DNA of 47,311 nucleotides from Nitrospiraceae bacterium UBA6905 (GTDB lineage Bacteria > Nitrospirota > Thermodesulfovibrionia > Thermodesulfovibrionales > UBA6898), in NCBI GenBank assembly GCA_002451165.1, contig DKBH01000100.1, positions 1 through 47,311 on the forward strand, given 5' to 3'. Each line of letters opens with the position of its first letter. Within the stretch, counting starts at the first letter, position 1. The translations under genes were made by a program, and so were the position numbers. The notes under the pieces are model-generated. The model did not search any database, was not told the DNA's origin, and saw only the letters and a list, made by a program, of their open reading frames with translations. Positions 15,502 to 22,417 of this stretch are shown here, piece by piece.

Positions 15502-15693
15502 ATGACGAAAAATGTGGCCACTATAGAAAGGATCGTAAGGGCTGTTGTTGGCATCGGGATTATAGGTCTAGCGTTCGTGGGATCAAGAACGCCGTGGGCA
15601 TATCTCGGAATAATACCGTTCTTGACGAGCATTATAGTCTTCTGTCCGCCCTACGCCCTTCTTGGCATAAAGACCTGTAAAGATTGTGATTAG
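15502..15693 (+). CDS. DUF2892 (YgaP-like) inner membrane protein
   Basis: This 63-residue protein has two hydrophobic helices (about residues 12-30 and 34-53) and a C-terminal cysteine cluster CPPYALLGIKTCKDC, the usual pattern of DUF2892 proteins; in E. coli YgaP the same module anchors a rhodanese. The ATG at 15502 is used rather than an upstream GTG at 15493 that would overlap the AAGGAGGTG ribosome-binding site. It begins a plus-strand cluster of three small cysteine-containing genes, so a role in thiol or sulfur handling at the membrane is a reasonable guess. Confidence 0.85.
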   Translation: MTKNVATIERIVRAVVGIGIIGLAFVGSRTPWAYLGIIPFLTSIIVFCPPYALLGIKTCKDCD

Positions 15694-15730
15694 CGGACTG
15701 TTCCTAGACAGTCTCGCGGGGAGGTTCTCT

Positions 15731-15940
15731 ATGCAGAAAAAACTTTGTCCAATTTGCCATAGAGAAGTTTACTGGCTTGTTCATCATTTGCACAATGTGA
15801 CGGACCAGTTTGCATTGGAAGAGGTAAAGAACGACTTCATGGGATGGACAGAAGACGATGGTCTTTGCCTTCCCTGCCTGGAAAGATACAGGGCACATAA
15901 CTCCATGAGGTGTTTCGATATAAAAGTGACTATGAATTAA
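15731..15940 (+). CDS. Small CxxC protein, function unknown
   Basis: This 69-residue protein has an N-terminal CPIC, a central HH-x-H group (VHHLHNV) and a CLPC pair near residue 49, enough for one or two zinc sites in a soluble protein. GGGAGG lies ahead of the ATG at 15731; the frame is open back to 15686, but that part overlaps the DUF2892 stop. No family recognised. The spacing suggests co-transcription with the DUF2892 and the secreted Cys-rich genes. Confidence 0.7.
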   Translation: MQKKLCPICHREVYWLVHHLHNVTDQFALEEVKNDFMGWTEDDGLCLPCLERYRAHNSMRCFDIKVTMN

Positions 15941-15963
15941 CAAAATAAGGAGGAACGGATTTA

Positions 15964-16344
15964 ATGCAGAAGACGTTTGCGCTTTTGTTCGGGATGTTCT
16001 TCGCCGTTGGACTGATTGCGGCTGCATCTGCAGGTCTCACGGCAAAGATGGAATTAAAAGCGGGAGATGAAGTCTATGCCTGCAATTGTGGCCAAGCCTG
16101 TAACTGCGACACCCTCTCCCGTAACCCGGGTAAATGTACCTGTAGTAAAGACATGGTTAAAGCTATCGTAACAAGAGTGGATGAAAGTACTTCCCTGCTC
16201 AAGGCATCGGGATGGGAAAAAGAACGATCGTTTAAGACGACCGGCCAGTATGCCTGTGCCTGCGGCGAGGCCTGCATGTGCGGATCAATCAGTCAAAATG
16301 CCGGAAAATGTACGTGCGGAACAGCTATGCAGAAGGTTAAATAA
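15964..16344 (+). CDS. Secreted protein with two cysteine-rich repeats
   Basis: The 126-residue protein starts with a signal peptide (cleavage probably after ASA, residue 23) and then carries two near-identical modules at residues 38-60 and 96-118, each with the pattern YAC-x-C-G-x-A-C-x-C ending in GKCTC. Cysteines fall at 40/42/46/48/58/60 and 98/100/104/106/116/118, so the duplication has a period of 58 residues and keeps every cysteine. Such a protein could bind a soft metal such as copper, zinc or an iron-sulfur cluster in the periplasm, but no known family was recognised. AAGGAGG precedes the ATG. Confidence 0.85.
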   Translation: MQKTFALLFGMFFAVGLIAAASAGLTAKMELKAGDEVYACNCGQACNCDTLSRNPGKCTCSKDMVKAIVTRVDESTSLLKASGWEKERSFKTTGQYACACGEACMCGSISQNAGKCTCGTAMQKVK

Positions 16345-16354
16345 GTACCATTTC

Positions 16355-16522
16355 GAGAGGCGAATGAACCCACTCCCCGGACTGAAGTCCGGGGTTTCAG
16401 GCATCCACATGTCCGACTTGACCCGTGGCCATGTCAGACATGTGATGAACAGCCTCCGCGTTGCTCCGGGCGGCCATTCATCCCCAGGCTAAAAAGCCAT
16501 GGGGTTTTCTAGCCGTTATTAT
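16355..16522. repeat. Hairpin-rich non-coding segment, possible IS200/IS605-derived relic
   Basis: The segment has no gene and holds three inverted repeats: CCCCGGAC/GTCCGGGG with a four-base loop (16375-16394), CACATGTC/GACATGTG (16406-16413 with 16437-16444), and CCCCAGGCT/AGCC-A-TGGGG (16482-16504) followed by T-rich sequence. A GAATGAACCCA-like lead-in before the first hairpin and strong subterminal hairpins at both edges resemble ends of IS200/IS605-family elements. No transposase remains, so this may instead be ordinary terminators. Confidence 0.35.
16375..16397 (+). terminator. Probable terminator behind the Cys-rich protein gene
   Basis: An eight-base perfect stem CCCCGGAC/GTCCGGGG with loop TGAA is followed by TTT. 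It lies about 30 bases downstream of the Cys-rich gene. The stem is also a candidate subterminal hairpin of an IS200/IS605-type remnant. Confidence 0.5.
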
Positions 16523-16552
16523 AAAGAGAGGGCTGACGCCAGCCCTCTCTTT
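16523..16552. terminator. Bidirectional intrinsic terminator upstream of metK
   Basis: Arms AAAGAGAGGGCTG (16523-16535) and CAGCCCTCTCTTT (16540-16552) pair perfectly over 13 bases around an ACGC loop, with A/T runs on both sides. It ends transcripts entering from the small-protein operon and insulates the metK promoter, which begins 25 bases later. Confidence 0.85.
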
Positions 16553-16576
16553 ATTCGCTTTTCTCTCTTTCCCATC

Positions 16577-16605
16577 TTGCTCTTGCCGAACTTCATTGAT
16601 ACAAT
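16577..16605 (+). promoter_or_regulatory. Promoter candidate for metK, implying a leaderless mRNA
   Basis: A TTGCTC -35-like box (16577-16582) and TACAAT -10 box (16600-16605) lie 17 bases apart. Only six bases separate the -10 box from the ATG at 16612, so transcription would begin at or next to the start codon. No ribosome-binding site is visible, in agreement with leaderless translation. Confidence 0.45.
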
Positions 16606-16611
16606 TGGCAT

Positions 16612-17814
16612 ATGATCATCGTCGAACCCTTGAGAGGAAAGTCCGTGCAGTCCCAGCGGGTTGAGATTGTGGAGAGAAAGGGGATCGGCCACCCGGACAC
16701 GATCTGCGATGCTATTATGGAAGCGATCTCCTGTGCCCTTTCCCGTGAATACAAGAAGCATTGTGGTGTCGTACTCCACCATAACATTGATAAGGGTCTG
16801 CTCGCAGCAGGAAGCACGGAAACGAGGTTTGGTGGCGGAGAAATGACAAAGCCCATCGAACTTTTTATCGGTGACCGTGCAACGTTTCAGACAGGGGAAA
16901 AGACGATTCCCGTCCATGACATCGCCATAACAGCAGCTAAACAATGGATTCGGGAGAACCTTCGCTTTGTCGATCCTGAGAAGCATATGAGATATCATTC
17001 CCTGCTAGCTCCCGGGTCAGAGGAGCTCACCGATATCTTCCGGAGACCCGGCAGTACGCGGGAAGCAAATGACACCTCTGCTCTGGTGGGCTATTACCCT
17101 CTTTCTCCTGCGGAAAAGCTCGTTCTGGAGCTTGAACGTTATTTGAATTCACGCGTATTCAAGAACAGATTCCCGGAAACCGGAGAGGACATTAAAGTCA
17201 TGGCATTGCGAAGAGACAGGGCCTTCTCGCTCACTGTTGCGATGCCGCTCCTCTCACACTTCATCCGCTCAGAGAAAGAATATTTTGCGAGGAAGATAGA
17301 TATCCAGAAGGACATCAGAACTTTTTTGAAAAAACGTGGGGATATCAGTACTGTTGAGCTGCATTTTAATGCTCTCGATAAGGAAGGACGGGGGCTTGGC
17401 GGAACTTACCTTACCCTCCTCGGAACCTCTGCAGAAAGCGCAGACTCGGGTCAGGTGGGAAGGGGGAACCGTGTCAACGGTCTGATATCATTGAACAGGC
17501 CGTTGGGTACAGAAGCCGCTGCAGGTAAGAACCCCGTGAGCCATGTCGGTAAAATATACAATGTCCTTGCTCACAAAACAGCTGAAAAAATATATCGGAA
17601 TATTGAAGGAGTAGAGGAAATCTATGTGCTTTTGTTGAGCAGAATAGGCTCTCCGGTCAGCACTCCCCATATGGCAGCAGCGCAGGTGCTCCTTAGCAAA
17701 GGACTGAGACTGAAGGACAGATCAGAGGATATAGCCTGTATTATCGAAAAAATGTTTTCTCGCATATCAGACTTCTGCAATAAGCTTTCCGAAGGTAAAT
17801 TCCCCGTGTGCTGA
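16612..17814 (+). CDS. Archaeal-type S-adenosylmethionine synthetase
   Basis: The 400-residue protein matches the archaeal AdoMet synthetase family, not bacterial MetK: it begins with IIVEPLRGKSVQSQRVEIVERKG, continues with GHPDTICDAIMEAIS, and contains GRGNRVNGLISLNRP and MAAAQVL near the C-terminus, while the bacterial GAGDQG loop is absent. It makes S-adenosylmethionine from methionine and ATP in the cytoplasm, supplying among others siroheme/corrin methylation and radical SAM enzymes. It stands alone between a terminator and a convergent DUF262 gene. A bacterial genome carrying this type suggests old transfer from archaea or a second MAT; whether a bacterial metK also exists cannot be seen here. 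Confidence 0.92.
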   Translation: MIIVEPLRGKSVQSQRVEIVERKGIGHPDTICDAIMEAISCALSREYKKHCGVVLHHNIDKGLLAAGSTETRFGGGEMTKPIELFIGDRATFQTGEKTIPVHDIAITAAKQWIRENLRFVDPEKHMRYHSLLAPGSEELTDIFRRPGSTREANDTSALVGYYPLSPAEKLVLELERYLNSRVFKNRFPETGEDIKVMALRRDRAFSLTVAMPLLSHFIRSEKEYFARKIDIQKDIRTFLKKRGDISTVELHFNALDKEGRGLGGTYLTLLGTSAESADSGQVGRGNRVNGLISLNRPLGTEAAAGKNPVSHVGKIYNVLAHKTAEKIYRNIEGVEEIYVLLLSRIGSPVSTPHMAAAQVLLSKGLRLKDRSEDIACIIEKMFSRISDFCNKLSEGKFPVC

Positions 17815-17858
17815 ACAACATGCCGGGATGCTCGGCAATCACCGCATCCACATAGGGT

Positions 17859-17896
17859 GCACATGGCTGATGGCCGAAGTTCTCAGCCATAGGTGC
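17859..17896. repeat. Inverted repeat between convergent metK and the DUF262 gene
   Basis: Arms GCAC-A-TGGCTGA and TCAGCCA-TAG-GTGC can form an interrupted 11-pair hairpin in the 138-base convergent gap. No U-rich tail follows on either strand, so it is a weak candidate for transcription termination; nothing else was recognised in this gap. Confidence 0.3.
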
Positions 17897-17952
17897 TTGA
17901 TCGAACAACATCGGTGGCCCCGTCAATGATAGACGGGAGCCGGAGACTAAGC

Positions 17953-19059
17953 CTATGCGTTTACAAGAGAAGGCGTGCTGTCACTGTCATCTGTTGCCAG
18001 CGCTTGCTCCGATGTTGACGCCTTCAAGACAACGTTTTCAAGAATTCTGCTCCTTGTTTGCCGTTGCAGATGTTCTGCGCTCGATTGAGCGGAATTCTTG
18101 AGATATACGTAAACATCATTTTCAAAGTCGCGGACCCGGGTGATGTCTCTCGTTTTCGCTAATGCTATTACTTTGCTCATGAATGCAGCATATCGGGAGG
18201 CTGCGATCTGCGGAGAAGGCAAACGTTCCTGGTTCAGTGCTACGAAAGCCCAGAGCGTATAGAAATCCGAGAAGCCTCGAACATATTTAGTGACAGCTGA
18301 ATTGTAATACTCCATCTGAATAATAAACCCTTTGGTAAGATCTAGTTGGTCTCGGAATTCACTGTCATGAAAATCCGGAAACGTTTCTGATGGCAGGTCG
18401 TATTCCGCATATAAGGCGTCTAGCGCATCCTGATTATACCCGGCAAGCTCTTTTTTCAGAAGGACCATAAGGAGTTCGGATATGCATTGCACGTCCTTCA
18501 TCCTTCTCATCCTTGCCTTGGTGACCACGCCGAGGCGCTCCCACTCTTGTTTTTCAGCTTCTGTTTCCGCGATCGTTATAAACCATCCGTCATACTTTGC
18601 ATGCCTGAGTTCCTGCCGCTCCAATTTTCTTGACGTTCTGTTGAGACGGTCGAAGATCTCATTAATGAATTGCTTTTCATTGCTTTCAATATATTCTACC
18701 GACAGCGCATAGTTGAGAAATTGCTCCTTGAGATCCATTTCTCCTTCAATTGTTTTCCATTTCTTGCCGTTAAGGCGCGGATCGCCATACCCAGGATCAA
18801 TGGCGAATGAGTTCTGCGTAAACAGAACGACCGACTCAATACGCTGCTTTCCATCAATGACACGGTAGATCATCTTCCCGGCATCATGATCAGCGTCTTT
18901 ATGAAGGAAAACTGCGGGGCACGGATAGTTTCTAAAAATGGAGTCGACAAAAAACTTTCTGTCCTTCAATGTCCATACGCTTCGCCTCTGATAGGGCGGA
19001 TCAAGGTCAAGTTGTCCATTATGATAGAGATCAAGGAACCAACCAAGATGTTTTTTCAT
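17953..19059 (-). CDS. DUF262 (GmrSD-like N-terminal domain) protein
   Basis: This 368-residue protein has the DUF262 landmarks: a Q/DPPYQRRSVW segment near residue 20, a DSIFRNYPCPAVFL strand and the ParB-like DGKQRIESV motif near residue 69, followed by a mostly helical region. DUF262 proteins are ParB/Srx-related nucleotide hydrolases and occur in defence systems such as the GmrSD type IV restriction enzymes. There is no DUF1524 HNH nuclease domain and no restriction or methylase gene next to it, so it is a solitary example; function cannot be stated. GGAGGG lies upstream of the ATG. Confidence 0.82.
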   Translation of the reverse strand: MKKHLGWFLDLYHNGQLDLDPPYQRRSVWTLKDRKFFVDSIFRNYPCPAVFLHKDADHDAGKMIYRVIDGKQRIESVVLFTQNSFAIDPGYGDPRLNGKKWKTIEGEMDLKEQFLNYALSVEYIESNEKQFINEIFDRLNRTSRKLERQELRHAKYDGWFITIAETEAEKQEWERLGVVTKARMRRMKDVQCISELLMVLLKKELAGYNQDALDALYAEYDLPSETFPDFHDSEFRDQLDLTKGFIIQMEYYNSAVTKYVRGFSDFYTLWAFVALNQERLPSPQIAASRYAAFMSKVIALAKTRDITRVRDFENDVYVYLKNSAQSSAEHLQRQTRSRILENVVLKASTSEQALATDDSDSTPSLVNA

Positions 19060-19214
19060 AATCTTCTCCCTCCAATATCATTTCTTAGAAGCTGCTGCAT
19101 ACCGACGATCGACGAGAACCATTGCGCTTGTATTGTATCTATTTAGGACTGAAATTTCACCTGAAATCATCTTCACCGTGTCGCATTTGCAACTGACAAT
19201 ATGCCGTTTCGGTA

Positions 19215-20015
19215 TCAATCCCAGATATAGTCTGCTATGTGCTTATCCGGAGTTCTCCTGATTATGAGCCTTACCGTTCCGGGCATGAGCACCGTTGAGC
19301 TTACAGAAATATGACGCTGGAGCATCAGCGGCACCGCCATCTTCATAGCGTGCGTTACCCCGGCCAGAACGACAATGACTGCATTTTCGCCTCGCAGGGC
19401 CCGTGCAATATTGAACGCCATTATGGCATCTCGAAGGCGCTGTCCGTCACAAAGAAATGGGAATTCCGTTGCATGATAAGTGCTCTCAATAATTTCCTTA
19501 TACTGGGCATCGGTAGCACATTCGGTAAATTTAATCTTCTTCAGGAGCTCTTGAGAGATGTTGTGGAGTCCGTATTTCGTTACATTGCCGATCAGCGCGT
19601 TCTCAGCGTTGATAGCGATAAGGGGGAGGCGTTCTTCTCGGGCATATTCCAGTATTCCTTTATAGTAGTCATAAGGAACAGCCCACGTCTCTTGATACAT
19701 GCGCTCAAAATCACGTTCAGCAAGCTTCCCCCCGATCCATCTGTTGAATACCTCCTGTTTACTCTCTGGAAATGCCTCAAGTGCAACGACTACCTGTCTT
19801 CCCCCGCGATGCAGGTACTTTATGATTTCCAGCTGAAGAAAGTGTATGCTCGGTGTTCCATGTATTTCGCCGATAAATATGACCCTTTCATCCTTGATCT
19901 CCGTCAGAAGGGTCTGAAAATCTAAAGATGTCTGGCGATCAAGGGAAATATAATGTGTTGGCACCGAGACGCAACCCACAAACCAAAGAACAAATACAGC
20001 AACAAGACGTTTCAT
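19215..20015 (-). CDS. ChaN-family lipoprotein
   Basis: The 266-residue protein has an N-terminal lipoprotein signal (hydrophobic VAVFVLWFVG followed by Cys15) and a ChaN-like domain with the VIFIGEIHGTPSIHFLQLEI signature, an ALEAFPESKQE segment and the late VLAGVTHAMKMAVP histidine region. ChaN-type lipoproteins bind heme and are often linked to iron uptake. ATG 20015 is chosen because it starts a proper signal sequence; the frame is open 20 codons further upstream. It is transcribed away from the DUF262 gene and lies downstream of the THEP1-type NTPase. Confidence 0.82.
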   Translation of the reverse strand: MKRLVAVFVLWFVGCVSVPTHYISLDRQTSLDFQTLLTEIKDERVIFIGEIHGTPSIHFLQLEIIKYLHRGGRQVVVALEAFPESKQEVFNRWIGGKLAERDFERMYQETWAVPYDYYKGILEYAREERLPLIAINAENALIGNVTKYGLHNISQELLKKIKFTECATDAQYKEIIESTYHATEFPFLCDGQRLRDAIMAFNIARALRGENAVIVVLAGVTHAMKMAVPLMLQRHISVSSTVLMPGTVRLIIRRTPDKHIADYIWD

Positions 20016-20141
20016 GATTGAGTCTATCGTGACCGTCCTTCCCGGAAGCTGCCAGGGTATGTCACCTGCTGACACTGCATCTTAGCAGCGTGCTCCCCAA
20101 TCAAGCCCGATTGTAAAGAATACGTATCCAGAAAAAAGTCT

Positions 20142-20663
20142 TTATGGCGCCAGAAACTCCATAAGTATCTCTATAATCATGGCCGGCAGCAAATCCCTGT
20201 TTTCCGGGCTCACCTCATGTATCTGTATGTCAGCTCTGTTTTTTATCCTCATGATAAATGCATCGCCACCCAGCGTAATAGTGCCGATGACCGGATTGCC
20301 TGAATCGAGCGCCGCTAGAGTAGCCCGTTTGAATGATGCGGAGAAGCATTCCATTTTTCCTATCTCATCAAGGATTATGACATTATTTCCGACGGGCGTA
20401 AGAGATGGTACCGCGATGGTCTCAATATTCTCGATGCTCACTCCATACCGCCGAATATGGAGGCTGGAATGAATGCCTTCATGGGCAAGATAACCTCTTC
20501 TGCCATCGAGGGTCTTCATGACGAAACCAGTACGTCTTCCGCCAACTCGTTCTTCTTCCGTGTAGAATCCATTGGCAGGGCACGGAAGTCGTTCGATCAC
20601 TTTCTTGATGACCGTTGTTTTTCCGGATGAAGGAGCTCCGGTTAAAAAAATGTTTTTCTTCAT
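20142..20663 (-). CDS. THEP1-type nucleoside-triphosphatase
   Basis: This 173-residue protein has a P-loop GAPSSGKTT at residues 8-16, Walker B VIILDEIGKME near residue 95, and the GFYTEEERVGGRRTGF segment typical of the THEP1 nucleotide kinase/NTPase family found in thermophilic bacteria and archaea. The enzyme hydrolyses nucleoside triphosphates; its cellular role is unclear. It lies downstream of the small membrane protein gene, with 35 bases between them. Confidence 0.85.
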   Translation of the reverse strand: MKKNIFLTGAPSSGKTTVIKKVIERLPCPANGFYTEEERVGGRRTGFVMKTLDGRRGYLAHEGIHSSLHIRRYGVSIENIETIAVPSLTPVGNNVIILDEIGKMECFSASFKRATLAALDSGNPVIGTITLGGDAFIMRIKNRADIQIHEVSPENRDLLPAMIIEILMEFLAP

Positions 20664-20698
20664 AGCAGCACCATCCGCAGCGGCGAAAATGGGATTGA

Positions 20699-21094
20699 CT
20701 ACTTCATTGCCGTCAGAACAATATCAGCTCCGATGGCGATAATCGAGAGGATAAAGATCAGCGCATAGTTCATATCCTCAAGAGAAAATCTGATGGATGA
20801 AAGCAGATAGAGAACGACTTCTCTGTCCTCTGCCTCAAGGCAGGCATTTCCTCTGAGCTTTTCGATAAGCCGGAAGGTCTCAATAGCATGCTTCCGTTTC
20901 TTGGAAATCATATAGCGATATAGAAAGAAAAGAAAATAGCCAATCGTCCCGACATACCACACAGAACGTACCCATCGCGGTTCTATATGCTGAAAGACAA
21001 TAATAGCCCTGAAAGCGATCGCCGAAATGAGTCCGAGCATGAAAAACATATACATGACATAACGGGGAACGGTATGCGGTCGATGCCTTTCCAT
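20699..21094 (-). CDS. Hypothetical membrane protein with three predicted helices
   Basis: The 131-residue protein has hydrophobic helices at about residues 13-33, 42-61 and 108-128 with a basic loop (KKRKHAIETFRL) and an acidic segment between. No family recognised. A TATAAT box (minus strand 21107-21102) lies only seven bases from the ATG, which suggests a leaderless or very short-leader mRNA. It seems to be the first gene of a unit with the THEP1-type NTPase and ChaN-like genes. Confidence 0.6.
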   Translation of the reverse strand: MERHRPHTVPRYVMYMFFMLGLISAIAFRAIIVFQHIEPRWVRSVWYVGTIGYFLFFLYRYMISKKRKHAIETFRLIEKLRGNACLEAEDREVVLYLLSSIRFSLEDMNYALIFILSIIAIGADIVLTAMK

Positions 21095-21101
21095 GTTTTA
21101 C

Positions 21102-21107
21102 ATTATA
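21102..21107 (-). promoter_or_regulatory. -10 box close to the start of the small membrane protein gene
   Basis: A perfect TATAAT hexamer is seven bases ahead of the ATG at 21094. No clear -35 box was found at 16-18 bases. If used, the transcript would begin at or within two bases of the start codon. Confidence 0.3.
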
Positions 21108-21152
21108 CCATCTGCCTGTCTGCTGCTTTTCCCCTGCGCCCGCAAGATGCGC

Positions 21153-21158
21153 TATAAT
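21153..21158 (+). promoter_or_regulatory. -10 box for the rhodanese-HD-TlpA operon
   Basis: A perfect TATAAT hexamer would place the start near 21165, about 28 bases ahead of the rhodanese ATG, which carries a GAGG ribosome-binding site. The -35 region is poor (cytosine-rich), so an activator or alternative sigma factor may be needed. Confidence 0.35.
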
Positions 21159-21192
21159 AAAGCAACGATAATTCGGCTAAAGCGAGGTCCCC

Positions 21193-21603
21193 ATGATGAA
21201 AAAGTCTTACATTGCATTGCCCATATTGGTCGTGTTCCTCTTTCTGGCAGGACTGGCAATATCTTCATCTGCTGCTGACGTTCCTCGAATCACGAAAGAT
21301 GAACTCCGTGGCATGTTGGGAAATCCTGACCTTATCGTCATAGATGTCCGAACGGAAAAAGAGTGGATAAAGTCTGACAAAAAGATCTCGGGAGCCACAT
21401 GGGAGGAAGCTGATGAATTCTCGTCGTGGGCTGCTAAGTATCCGAAAGACAAGACTATTGTGCTTTACTGCAGTTGACCTGACGAACGCACCAGTGCTTG
21501 GACGGCACGGATGCTCCTGAAGAGAAACTTCACCAAGGTATATGCGCTCAAGGGCGGTTGGTATGAATGGCTGAATGCTGGCTATCCGGTGGAGCCGAAG
21601 TAG
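21193..21603 (+). CDS. Exported rhodanese-like sulfurtransferase, probable selenoprotein (in-frame TGA = Sec95)
   Basis: The first 94 codons give a signal peptide (hydrophobic residues 8-24) and a rhodanese domain with IDVRTEKEW and a LYCS active-site strand. A TGA at 21475-21477 follows, and the same frame continues for 41 codons into PDERTSAWTARMLLKR and GGWYEWLNAGYPVEPK, the expected end of a rhodanese, before a TAG at 21601-21603. In the relatives known to me this position, in the YC-x-C-PxE loop, is a cysteine. No frameshift is needed, and a SECIS-like hairpin lies 20 bases past the TGA, so selenocysteine is the best reading (136 residues). The alternative is a nonsense mutation in a pseudogene. 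Co-directional HD and TlpA genes follow, 16 bases after the stop. Confidence 0.78.
21488..21514 (+). promoter_or_regulatory. Candidate bacterial SECIS element inside the rhodanese gene
   Basis: The arms GCA-CC-A-GTGC (21488-21497) and GCAC-GG-A-TGC (21505-21514) form nine base pairs with one bulged A on each side and a seven-base loop UUGGACG that contains guanines. The loop begins 20 bases after the in-frame TGA, within the spacing accepted for bacterial SECIS hairpins read by SelB. Confidence 0.6.
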
Positions 21604-21619
21604 CGTAGACTTTTTCTCC

Positions 21620-22417
21620 ATGGATGCCATCGCCCTCCTCAACCTGCGGCAGTGGTTAGCGAATTACTGCAGAAAGTTTCATTCTGCGAATGATAGGGAT
21701 CACCGGAATATTGTTCTTAAAGAATCTCATACCTATCATGTAGCCGCCAACATGCTCACCCTGTCGCAGACGCTGCTGAGGAATAGGAACAAGATCATGA
21801 TTGCAGAAGCTATCGGGCTCCTGCATGACATCGGGCGTTTCCCCCAATATGCGCAATATAAAACGTTTCGGGACAGCATCTCCGTGAACCATGGCAGGCT
21901 CGGTACAGAGGTAATCAGAAATGAACGAGTCCTAAGCGACCTGCCTGATCGGGAGCGGGAGATCATCACGAATGCAGTCCGATTTCATAATGCTTTCGCT
22001 GTCCCAGACGGACTTGATGCTGAGACAATCTTCTTTCTGAAACTGATCCGGGATGCTGACAAGCTCGATATATGGAGGGTCTTCGCAGAATATCACGAAA
22101 GGGATAATTCGGAACGGGAGTCAGCGGCAGGACTCGGCCTGCCTGATAGTCCCGGTTTTACCGATGCCGTTGTCGCCTGCCTTGCAGAAAAGAGGCTTGC
22201 GACTCTTTCGCTGCTGAAAACACTGCATGATTTCAGCATCATGCAGCTCACCTGGATGTACGACCTTAACTTCCCTGCCTCCTTTCGGCTTGCTAAAGAA
22301 CAGGGCCATATTGAACGCATCATAGCGACCCTACCCCATACCAACCACATTGAAGAGGCGATATTCGTGCTGAGACAATACATGAAAGAAAAGGAAGGGG
22401 GAGAAAGCTTCCATTGA
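21620..22417 (+). CDS. HD-domain metal-dependent phosphohydrolase-like protein
   Basis: This 265-residue protein has the HD superfamily residues His40, His69-Asp70 (in LLHDIGRFPQY) and a later Asp in the RDADKLD segment (145-147), with further histidines at 91 and 123. HD proteins hydrolyse phosphate esters, often of nucleotides or second messengers; the substrate is not evident. ATG 21620 is chosen because the earlier in-frame ATG at 21575 lies within the rhodanese 3' part. The stop overlaps the TTG start of the TlpA-like gene, so the three genes form one operon. Confidence 0.82.
   Translation: MDAIALLNLRQWLANYCRKFHSANDRDHRNIVLKESHTYHVAANMLTLSQTLLRNRNKIMIAEAIGLLHDIGRFPQYAQYKTFRDSISVNHGRLGTEVIRNERVLSDLPDREREIITNAVRFHNAFAVPDGLDAETIFFLKLIRDADKLDIWRVFAEYHERDNSERESAAGLGLPDSPGFTDAVVACLAEKRLATLSLLKTLHDFSIMQLTWMYDLNFPASFRLAKEQGHIERIIATLPHTNHIEEAIFVLRQYMKEKEGGESFH

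Noticed and set aside
17741..17926. Minus-strand frame of 61 codons across the metK 3' end
   Set aside because: Looks protein-like in part but overlaps metK, has no start site and lies on a hairpin region.
21478..21603. A frameshift in the rhodanese gene as explanation of the short product
   Set aside because: The downstream conserved residues are in the same frame as the upstream part, so only the TGA codon interrupts the gene.
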